A stretch of 64,000 nt of DNA from Grammothele lineata (lineage: Eukaryota > Basidiomycota > Agaricomycetes > Polyporales > Polyporaceae). Under the pieces are notes generated by a model, which searched no databases, was not told the origin of the DNA, and saw nothing but the letters and a program-made list of their open reading frames with translations. The position numbers and the translations under genes were made by a program. The first letter of the stretch is position 1. Each line of letters begins with the position of its first letter. Location of the stretch: contig NDFF03000029.1 of NCBI GenBank assembly GCA_002150815.3, forward strand, positions 665,542 through 729,541, given 5' to 3'. Below, in pieces: positions 12,001 through 22,211 of this stretch.

Positions 12001-15000
12001 AGAGTACGGTATCGCTGACGATATGTCACAGCTTTCAATGCAGACGAATTGCTCGCGGGTTCTCTACCCGCTAGAGGAGACTCCGCCGACGCCACTAATA
12101 GACCTCGCTGGGTGCCCCGACGAGGGCCGACGTCGCGGCGCGCGGCGCGTCCATGTCCGCTGGCGTGCTCGCGGAGAGGTCGCGTGCGGACGCAAGCGCG
12201 ACGAAGCCCGCGATAGCCCACTACTGCTAGGCCGACGCGATTTTGGCGGGGCGCACTAAGTCGTAAGTAGTGTGTGGCGTCAGTTCTCGTTCCTGGCTCG
12301 AGCTAATGGCTGATCAAGGTCGTGCAGGGCGCACATATGTTTATTACATGAACGCCGTCCGGGTATCATAGCTATCACTATAGCTAGACTGACATTCATC
12401 GCTTGTTGGCAGTCAAGGAAAAGGCTCGATCCGCTCGAGATCCCTGTCGGAGAGCCTAGCACGGGCCTGCCAAGCTAGCGTATCCCAGGAGTCCAACCCC
12501 GCCAACATTCGCATGTCAAGGCTTGCGAATGTCGGAATGTGCTTAGTGCGATTCCGGCGAATTTATCGTACGCGCTATCACGACATGTCATAGATCTTCC
12601 CCGCACCCCCAATCTCACAACGTTCCCAGCGTCCCGTTGAGGAGCAACGTGCATCACAAGTCTGCCGTAACTTTGTCAGCATGAGCTGGCCACCGGTTAC
12701 GCGGCGGAGTGATGCGCGTTGGTGAGAACGCGGCACCGTTTGTATTCTGCCTGCGAGCGAGCGGGCAATGGGTAAGTACATAGTAACTACTGCTCTGTCG
12801 ACGTCCCGCTTATACCTGGTGAACACTTGACTGATGCGCATACCGGAACGTGCTAGGAGACACCATTGGTTGGATGACGCCCGAGCTAGAACGCCCACAT
12901 ATTGAACGCCTCACCGTTCAATACGACATCACACCAACCCTTGAGTCAGGGTTTCAAGGGCGCCGCTGCTCGCAGGATATTCACCGACATTATTGAACAC
13001 CGGTGAAGGATCAAACGCCCTGGGGGTGGAGCACTCCCCATCGGCCCCCTCCCTGACTCCCCGACACTCTTCACATCGCGTTGAATGACCCTCAATTAAT
13101 ATCCAACGAGCGACCGCAATATTCCTGGCTATCAAACGAATGTATACGCCCGGCGACCGACTCTGATCCCCTGCGATAATTGGCCCTGCGGCTACTGCTT
13201 ATACTGATAGCGCCGCTAACTTTGCGCACCTATAGGCTATACCAATTTATGAAGCCGGCGGTCCGTGCGTGTGTCTGACGTGGGTCTCCGTCTTCCGCCG
13301 TGCTTTCAATGTTCATCGACGTGGGCAGGCCGCTGTACAGCTCGGAAACGATACCGCCTGGATTATATGCTTGATGGGTTTACCCCTCTCGCTCGGCTAG
13401 CTGTTTATAACTAGGATGACGCTGTAAAAGTCGTTTTACCGACCTACAGGACGTTCTAACGAACATTGTTGTGCCAACTACTAGACGTTCAATCTCGGTA
13501 CGTCCAAGTTAACAACGTATCATGCGTGTCCATCCTCATCATAACACATTCTAGTAAACATTCACGTTCAACGGCATTGCCCCCACGTATCAGCCCGCGC
13601 GTCCGGCCAACTCGGCTGAGCCCCACGCAATGCACAGACAGCAGCGGGATAGCCGGCGGGTTTGCTTTAACCTCCAACTTCTCCCGAAGTTCCTACACGA
13701 GAGCATCAAGTAATCAGCCGCGACGCATCTTCACCTAAGCCTAGATACTGGAAGGCCCCGTCCGCCCCCAACACCAGAGCGCGACGTTCCAGCCCCGCGC
13801 GCGGGAGCGCCCTGGGCGTGAGCAAGGAATTCGCGGGCGCTCTACATAGTTCAAGGTTCTGTTCTCCCGTCGCATACGATGAGCGGAGACCAGGTGAGAA
13901 GAGATCAGCGGGCGAGGCGAGCGTGATGGGCGGCGCGCCCTCCCGCTGCACCCTCCGCCTCCTTCCCTTCCGGGCCCGCTTCTAGGTATGTCATCGTGCG
14001 GACGAACGGAAGAAGAGCATTGCGAGCGGTAGGGATTGAATGTCGAATATCGGATATCGCACGATAGATATCGAATATTCTGAATGGTGATGCGTATACT
14101 TCGCGGCTCCGGGGCAGGCGTGGCAGGTTGCTGGCGAGGGGGCGGATACTTCAAATGCGAGGCGGTCGGGACCGGAGTATCGTGGACAGCACCAGGCGAG
14201 GTAGTACTGTCGGTCCCCAGGACCAGGCTGAGCAAGCATCGGAGACATCTTGTCAACTGGGCATGGTTCCAGGGCTATGCGCCTCCGGGGAAGGCGGGAA
14301 ACTGGGGAGCCAGTAGTCTCTACCCCCTAGGGCCATGGCCGTAATCTTGATTAATTCAAGCCCACACAGATCCACAAAAGTGAGAGAGCACCACCCATCC
14401 ACTCATCCATCGGAAGCTCAAAGTCGAGCCAGCGCAACCACCGCTCCCGAGCCGTAGCCCGTGACGACTTCGCGCGACGCAGGCATCGATGCTTTCTCGC
14501 GCCCGCAGAAGCCCGCACGCTCCAACCTTGGTCCTAGAACGCGCCCGAATTCCCGCCTGCGCAACAAACGATAGAGAGCATACGACAGTCGCCCGGCCTA
14601 TCCGAGCACGAACTCCGGGCCGGACGAAGTCCGATAGACGTCTCCTCTGTCATCAGTAGGACCTTCGTCATCTCGCTAGCGACGGCGAAGGTGGCGCGGC
14701 TACGGTCAGGCCACCCGCGGCCGCTCTGCGCCCCTCAGTACTCAGTACCCGGATCGCCGTTTGTCGTATAGGAAATTCCTGGCCAGGAACCGCAGGGGAA
14801 AATGAGGGGGAAGGAGAGGATCAGAGAGCCACGAGGGACCTAGGACGGGCGTAGAAGTCCGGAGGCCGTAGGTGTGAGACTGCGAGCAGCGAGATCGCAG
14901 GGCGTTGCTGCATGCCAGTGTGTACGTCCTCAGGCACGCGGGACCCAGGTACGTCCCCTGGCAGAGCTTTGAGGCCTTTGGAAAATCACGGTACAACGTC

Positions 15001-16127
15001 GTAAGCGACACTTGAGCGGTGTTGATGGGCAGGGAATGAGCCCGATATGCTGTAAAGGCGGGCCCGCCGGGAGACGAATCGCAGGGCAGCTCTGCGTACG
15101 TCAGAACGAACAAGTTTCCCTTGAGTTTTTCCTAAGCGCGTCCTTCCAGAGGGGAGCCCCTCGCATGGCGTCCCGCGCAGAACCGCAAGAAGCCCAGGGA
15201 CCTCAGCAGAAAACGTGCACAGAAAAAGCGGAGATCGCGACGCGCGAGAGCGCCGAGGAGCAAGTGGAGGTCTGGAGGTCTGGAGGAGGCTCTGAGGAAG
15301 ACGCGCGAGGCTTCGAATTCGGGGAGCGTGGTGGGCGCCTTGTCCCGAAGAGGGACGTCCCTTTGTGGCTGCGCCCCTCCTGCGCCGTGCCGCGTGACTC
15401 GCGTTCGTCGCGTCCGCCGCTCGAGACCTGCGAAGGCCTGTGGAAAGGTGCTATCTGGGTGCGCCGCGAGGCGCGGATATGTGGGCTGCTTGATCGCTTC
15501 GGTGAGCTAGAACGGCGGCGCGATAGGAGTGGATGCTGAGCCTCTATCACTGTTGAATTGCTGCCAGTGCCGGTGAACTTTGAAGTTTGAATCGTGAGGC
15601 TTCCAGCTTGGCTTGACATTCCGCTTGTCTGTCGCGACGCCGCATGTCCGCATCTGTGGATCCTATCGCCGAGCATTCGAGCTTCGGAACTTTGGGACGA
15701 GCCGCTTGCAGAGCTGTGATGGCCTTCGGGCCAGTTCGATGGACTCTACGGTACGCGCGACTAAACCCCATTCATGCCGATCCCTTGTACATGAGTCCCT
15801 ACCCTAAAATTCCTCGAAGGCATATGCGTTTGCGTTTGCGAACGTTTAGAAGGCGCTACCTAAATCTACCAATACCTTGTTCAAGTGGCGAGCCGAAGCG
15901 CGCTAGTACCAAATAGCGTAAGTCATATGGTCGCGCTCGACCGCAACGATTAAGTAACCCCGCGACGGCGCGGTTGAGTAGAGTACTTAGTGTACGCGTT
16001 ACGGACCTATATCCAAGCGGAGATAACGGCCTTGCATAGACCATGGGTGCCGCCGTCCGAGCCCGAGCCGGCAACAGCGGCGGCGTGCGCACGCGCGTGC
16101 AAAGACACGGTCGCGCCGCGCGAGCCT

Positions 16128-16146
16128 CGGACGGACGGACGGACGG
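16128..16146. repeat. GGAC tetranucleotide microsatellite
   Basis: Four and a half tandem copies of GGAC, about 175 bases beyond the stop codon of the P450 gene, in its likely 3' flank. Confidence 0.9.
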
Positions 16147-16320
16147 CCCCAAAAACGAACTGTGCAGAGGATCTTCCGGCCCATCCTATCTATCTCGATG
16201 GGCGCTGTACAGCGCCTGCACGTCCTGTACACCGTGCGCAGCCCGCGCGCGAGCAAGCTGCACACAGAACAGCGACTCCCCCCTCCCACAACGCACAGAA
16301 GGAGAGTGGAAAGGGCGCGC

Positions 16321-19300
16321 TCACGGCGCCAACGTCACATGCAACGGCAACAATCCCCCGCGGCCATCGACGACGGGCTGGAGCGTCGGCGAGATCTTCT
16401 CGTGCACCTCCGCCGTCGTCTCGTGGAACTCGAGCGCGCGCACGAGCGTGGCGAGCACGGTCTTGAACTCGAGCAAAGCGAGGCGGTACCCGATGCAGTT
16501 CCGCGGGCCGTCGCAGAACGTGACGAGCCCGCTCCAGCCGTGCGGGCGGGTTGAGGGGGTGGGTTCTGCTGAGGGCCTGGGCGCGCCGGAGGAGGGAGAA
16601 GGGGAGGAAGAGTGGGAGGAAGAGGAGGAGAGCCAGCGTGCGGGGTTGAAGGCGGCGGCGTCGGGCCCGAACGCGGCGGGGCTGAGGTGCATGGTCGTGA
16701 ACGGGATATGGAACACCTGGCCCGCGCGCACGCGCACGGACGTGAGCGGCGGCCCGCCGCCGGGCGCCTTGATCGGCGTGCTCAGCGGGATCACGTCGTC
16801 TCGGAGCGCGACGCGCTCGGTCTGCGGGGAGGCGGGGTGTAGGCGGAGGCTGCGACGGGGCGTGACGTCAGTGTCAGTGGTATGGCAAGAGAGGAAGAAG
16901 ACGAGGACGCGCACCCCTCTTTGACCACCGCGTCGAGGAAAGGCAATTTCTGAATCTCGTCGTAGCTCAGGTCCCCGCCCTTGGCGCGCACCTCGTCGCG
17001 CAGCCTGTTCTGCACGTCCGGGTTCCTCGCCAGCTCCAGCAGCGTGAACGCGATCGAGCCCGCCGTCGTCTCGTGCCCCACCAATATAAACGTATTCACG
17101 TTGTCGACGATCTGCCTCGCGGTCAGCCTCGCCGCCTTCGGGTCGCTCTTGCTGCTGTCCCTCTGCGCCTTCAACAATATGCTCATGATATCCCTCCCCT
17201 TCTCGTTCACCGCCCCGCTCTCGATGAGCCGCATCGAGAGCTTCGTCGTGATCTCGCGGATGCGCCCGCCGGCGCGGACGCCCTCGACGGGCAGGCGCGT
17301 GAGGAGCGCGGTGACGAAGGGCACGGCGCGGAAGACGAGCATCGCGACGAAGCCCGCGAAGCCGAGCCCGGTGTTCACGTGCCCCTCCCATGACGCGCGG
17401 ATCTCTTGCGCTTCGGTCGAGGTGCCCGCTTTGAAGTCGTGTCCGAAGGCGACGCGGCCGATGATGTCGAGCCTGTGTGCGCGCGCGAGGTGAGATTTTG
17501 GGGCGCCTCGAGAAAGAGGATGGCGCGGGGGACTTACGTCGCTGTTGAGGCGTACTCGATGATGTTCACCGTCGCGGCCCCGCCCGCGGAGAGAACGTGG
17601 TTCGTCAGCCTGCTCTCCAGCTGCAACCCACAGCAGCCATCGCGTGGCGTCGGCGGCGAGCGAACGTTAAACGGTCACGTTTTTTCATACGCAGGTAAAT
17701 TGAACGTTGAACCGTAGCGTAGTGCAGCAAATCGAGGGCGTCAACCGTCAGCCACATCGCTCTCCACACCCAAAGCCGAGGGAACGCGCTTGCCTTTTCG
17801 GAGCATTCTGATATGTCGTCGGCCATGCCCTTGATGGCCTCCGGTCTGTCCGGAGGAAGCGCGTGTGGTCAGCACTTATTCGCATACATTCGCATATGCC
17901 GTACGAATCGGAGCTAACGCTCGCGAGCTATCAACTTGAAGCCGCACAAGGGCTTCGAGCAATCTTTGTCGCTCCTCGACCAGACGAAAAACGGCCGTTG
18001 TGCGCTCGCAGAAGCCAGCTGCACTTTGAAAGGTAGAAGCCTCTGTGGTCGCGAGGGCGCAGCTGGAGCCATCACGAACGCGCCAGCGTCAACAGCTACT
18101 CAAAGGCGCAGTAAAGTTAAGCAGCTCTGTACCCGCACGCGCGGAGCGGCCAAATCGCTCACGAAGGCTCGGCGAAGATTGTGTACGTCCCGCGGAGAGC
18201 ATCGATGACGCACGCCAAAACAGTCGGTGCTCAAGCTCGCGCGGGGCGCCGCGGCGAAGAGACTCGAAAGAGCTGAAGGTACCAGGGACGACGAAGCGGA
18301 CGGACTTACGAGAAGGCGGGCGCGAGGATGCGCCGCTGCGTTTTGTGGTCGTCGCCCTCGGCCCACACGAGCCCCTTGCCGAGCACGTTGGCAACAGGAG
18401 GGCGGAAGGCGGGGGACTTGACTGTGGGAGGAGAACGTCAGCTACGGCTACTCTTCCTATGGGAGAACTGTAACATAATGTGCCTTGGCGGCTCCGGCGC
18501 GTACGGGATGTACGAGAGCGAGAATGGCTGGTCCATCGTTATGAATGAGAGCGGTGCTCGAATGCCCTGAGCGAGATCGTACAGTGTACGGCACCGACTA
18601 CTGAGGAACGCGAGTGCGCCGTCCCTCGCTAGCGGGGAGATTACCGCGAGACACGTCGTCCCCGCCGACGTTCACGATTTCGAACATCGTAAAAGATTCA
18701 GCGGCGCTGATAAACTTTTCCAACGGAGGAGTCGGATGCGAACAGACAAGCATCGAACCGCGAAGGCGAGAAGCCTCATCGAGCATTCGTGCGTCGTGTC
18801 TACAGCGGCGGGGGGTCCATGCCTCCGTCTGTCCGATGGAATCTCTGATAGACCGAGAGTCCGAGCTGAAAAGGGCGCGCACTGACCGTAATCGTCCACG
18901 TTCTGGAAGATGTGCTGAACGGCAGCATGGTCGGCGGCCACGATCTAAGTCGGGCAAACACATCAGCGGCGGGATTCGCGGGCGGCGGGCTGGGACGCCG
19001 ACGGAGGAGCGGACGCCTAAAGTCAACGGTAAATGGTAGACGGATGCTCACGATGTCAGGATGGAAGAGGGCGCCCTTGATCCTGAAGAAGGGGCCGCAG
19101 TGGGACGCCCACTTTGTGTATAATTCTGTGGCCTGGCCTTGGAAGGCGAGGAGCTCGTGGCCCCAGAGCCAATGGGCCAAGCGGCGGGGCTGGAAGAAGC
19201 ATGGATATGGCGTCAGCGATATGGATGGCATGTGGAGGGAGAACAGAACTGGCGCGCGAGAAGGCGGGTAAGCGGGACACTTACGGCGATGGGAAGGCGG

Positions 19301-19404
19301 GAGAGGTCGGAGCGATTCCTGTCGCGGAGTGCGCGGAGGAGGTAGAGAAGGCAAAAGACGGAGAGGCCGAGGAGGGCAGGAGACGAAAGAAGGCTGAAAG
19401 GCAT
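16321..19404 (-). CDS. Cytochrome P450 monooxygenase
   Basis: Haem-thiolate monooxygenase, predicted ER-anchored, needing NADPH-P450 reductase. Eight exons (minus order): 19404-19285, 19189-19052, 18944-18887, 18421-18310, 17845-17794, 17620-17538, 17472-16915, 16849-16321; total 549 aa. The N terminus has one membrane helix (LLGLSVFCLLYLLRAL). Diagnostic motifs: I-helix VGHETT, K-helix ExxR as EGLR, FNPARW (PERF-like), and haem loop FCDGPRNCIG with the ligand cysteine near residue 492. A serine-rich stretch of about 25 residues sits between FNPARW and the haem loop. Odd points: two introns (18422-18886 and 17846-18309) are about 465 nt, unlike the roughly 50-175 nt of the others. The intron at 17621-17793 starts with GC rather than GT. 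The substrate cannot be told; such P450s in wood-decay fungi act in xenobiotic or secondary metabolism. Confidence 0.95.
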
Positions 19405-20632
19405 GGTGCAGAGGGGGAGAAAGGGAGAGGCGGAAAGGAACGTTGGCGTGTACGGGGCCGGGACGGGTGCGAAATATCACGCTCGGGGGAAGGAAGGCTC
19501 GGGCTGGGAAACCGAGGAAGTGTGGGGGCTCAGGGGGGCCGCGAGGACGGGTGCGCTGAGGAGATATTGGCGGACAGGCGAGGAAGTTGCAAATTTGGGA
19601 CACGGCGGCATACGGGGATTCGGGGCGCGAAGAAGCGTCGTCCGTGGCTCATCCATCTTACGGTACAGAGCGGAGGCGTCGGAGCTGGGGCCACGTCGCG
19701 CGGTGCGCGTCCCCGACGGATGGCAGCGGGTGGGGATCGCGCTTGGGCCGCGTCTGTCTGGGCGTGTTCTGTGAAGGACTGCGTCGTCTGTCGGTGTGTG
19801 CGCACAGAGGCTCTCTTGCGTCGGCAATCTCGCGTGGACTGGCGGGTGCAGGCGGGGGCCCAGAGACGGGCCGAGGCGGGGGGCTCTGCCAGTGATAACC
19901 GCAAGCGTCGGCCATCTCCCCACGCTAAACGCCCGCAAACGGAGGCAAACGCAAAATGAAGGCGGGCGGTCTGGAATTGGCCGGCAGCCCCATCTGGATC
20001 GGGCCCTCTCCTGCCCTCTCGGTCCTGCAGTGGTCGATCGCGCGCGTGGACGCCGCGGACCCAAACGGACGAGCCCGCCACGGGCACAAACGTCGCTCTC
20101 CTTCGGGACAAGACGCACGGGGCCCGCCGTCTGCAGCCTACGCTTTAAGGTCTGTTCGCCTTCGCTCGCCGTCTTCTGGACCGGCGAAGGCGAGCGTGAC
20201 CGCGGCTGATGAATGGGCGGGTGCCCCGATTGGCGAAGGGAGGCGTGCTCGCGGGTGGGGACAGTTGCGGGGGAGCTCGCGAGTCGCTCACCCAGAGGCG
20301 CGATTGATTCCGTGAAAGGGACGGCCGATTCGGGCAAGCGGGCCCAGGACGTCTGGCTGCTGTCATTTCGGCAGTGGGCGACAGGCGCTGGCCGCTTGCC
20401 GTGGGACTCGCCACCAGTTCTGATCTTCCGCGGCCCCGGCGCTCGCCCATCCGTCGCTCTGCCTTCTCCTCCCAGTCTTCTCCTCTCCCACTCCCTCCTC
20501 CTGCCATTTTCAGCTTTCTCGCCCGAGCACTTAATATCCCCCGCCGCTCGCAGCATGGCCCCAGAGCAGCCCCCTCCTCTCCCCGGCTCTTCCCTCCCGA
20601 CCGACGCCCCTCCCCGCCCCACTTAGCCCACC
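19405..20632. promoter_or_regulatory. Shared divergent upstream region, P450 / membrane protein
   Basis: The P450 (-) and the membrane-protein paralogue 2 (+) are transcribed away from each other across 1,228 bp. Near the P450 start (about 19290-19560) the + strand is purine-rich; near the other start (about 20430-20630) it is CT-rich. Each gene therefore has its own CT-rich sense-strand promoter tract. No clear TATA box is seen at either start. The open frames inside are GC-driven shadows. Confidence 0.6.
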
Positions 20633-22211
20633 ATGGTCGACTGGAAATCCAATGCAGAGGTCGCCGTCGATGGCGGTACGTCCCCTCCATCTCCGCCCCC
20701 TTCGGCGTCATGCTCAGACGCGTCTCTCTAGCCGTATTCCTCAAGTTCATCCACGCCATGTGTGGCCTCTACTTGTCAGCTTCCTCTGCCCTCCGCTCTC
20801 ATCTCCGCACGCGTCCTAACGCGTTTCATTGTCAGCTGGGAATTCGTCACTTCCCTCGACTTTGAGTGGGGTTTCCTCACTGGCCAGAAGCGCTTCCACT
20901 ATCCCGCTGTGCGTCCTTTGCTCTCCTCGTCGCCTTCTACTTCCTCATGGCTCCATTAGCTCTTCTACTTCCTGAACAGATATTGCTTACTGTTCACGAT
21001 GGTCGGGCTGTAAGTTCGCCGCACTGCTTCCCGTCTGACTCGTAAGCTCATGTTCGCCCCGCAGTCTGATCGCGCTGGACTCCACTGTGTTAGTGATCGC
21101 GCATCGGCGATCTCATCCTTGTTGCTGATCGGCACCTGCAGGGAGATCAACTGCCAACCCCTCTACACCTTCAACCAGCTCATGGGCCAAGCCGCGTCCG
21201 GACTAGCCAGTATTAACCTGTCCATCCGAACCATGGCCCTCTGGTCGCACGACAAGCGCATCGTCTTCCCCATCATTGTCGTCATCCTCGGTCACTGGTC
21301 GCTCATCCTCCAAGGTATGTCTCCCGGGGACAAATGCGGGGAACGTGTCTGACCCGCTGCGATCGCGCAGGTGTCCTCGTCAAGGCGTCTTGGGTGCCTG
21401 GTCAGGGTTGCGTCGTGACTAGCACGAACAACACTATCCTCGCGGCGACCTTCATCTACTCTATGATCTTCGACCTTCTCATCCTGCTCCTCAGCATGTA
21501 CAAGCTCGTGCTTGGCGTCAGGGGCGGCCGGTCGCAGCTCATGGGGCTGCTGTTCAAGGACGGTCTGGTGTACTTCTTCATTGCGTGCGTCATTTCCCTG
21601 GTCTTCGAATGCTTCAGGGTCCTGACTTCATGCACAGCTTCTTCTCCAACCTGTTGGCGGTTGTGTTCATTCTCCTGAACCTGAACGCAATCATGAGCGT
21701 TATCTTCAACGTTCCTGCGGCCATCTTCTCAACAGTATGTCTCCTGTGAGAGTATTCCTCCATCTTGGCTAACAACGTCTCCAGATCGTCGCCTGCCGAG
21801 CAGTGCGTCGACTCACCAACTTCTCGACGAAGGGCCCGGAGGTCTTGTACGTTGCATTTTCAATGATGTCTCCTCATCTCACCAACTTCGCGCTTCCAGC
21901 TCGAGCACCGGTCACAGCTTCCGCGCAGCCCCCACCGGCAGCCGAGGCACCACCGTCCCCGTCGTTCCCATGTCCCACCGCGGCACGATGAAGGGCTCAA
22001 ATGGCGTTCACGTCCAGGTACGTCGCCTCTCCTTCCCTGCATTCTTCTCTGCCTAACACCTTTCCTGTCACTACAGATGCAGACCTTCACCGTCGCCGAC
22101 GACCACATGTCCGACTACAACTCGGAGGATGCAGGCCAGAAGGCGAAGCTTCCCGATCCCGAGGCGGGCGACGCTGAGATCAGCGCAGAGTTCAAACGTC
22201 CCCCATACTAA
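20633..22211 (+). CDS. Uncharacterised multi-pass membrane protein, paralogue 2
   Basis: Eleven exons: 20633-20675, 20732-20774, 20836-20908, 20960-21009, 21065-21088, 21141-21314, 21371-21584, 21638-21734, 21785-21846, 21900-22017, 22077-22211; about 343 aa. The start MVDWKSNAEV lies in a good context (CACCATGG). Exons 1-5 have exactly the lengths of paralogue 1 (43, 43, 73, 50, 24 nt). Shared blocks include FIHAMCGLYL, WEFVTSLDFEW, INCQPLYT, VVVILGHWSLIL, TNNTILAATFIYSM and LLNLNAIMS. About seven hydrophobic segments precede a polar tail of roughly 100 residues. Two introns present in paralogue 1 are absent here. Function unknown. The gene diverges from the P450, so co-regulation is possible but not shown. 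Confidence 0.85.

Larger units (their letters stand above)
7476..16320. other. 8.8 kb interval without a supportable gene
   Basis: The first 400 bases are purine-rich on +, consistent with a CT-rich promoter of the minus-strand membrane protein starting at 7475. Beyond that, many GC-driven open frames overlap on both strands. None shows a recognisable domain, conserved motif or splice pattern. Small structures seen: an 8-bp perfect hairpin at 9061-9080, a GGAGGTCT direct repeat near 15264-15290, and a GGAC tetranucleotide run at 16128-16146. I see no transposon ends, tRNA or rRNA. Confidence 0.5.

Noticed and set aside
16043..16924. 293-codon plus-strand open frame
   Set aside because: It is the antisense shadow of the last P450 exon, which carries the haem motif on the minus strand.
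17850..18300. A further P450 exon inside the long intron
   Set aside because: No frame in this stretch fits the P450 family, and the protein continues directly from LAPAFS to PEAIKGMADD as in relatives.
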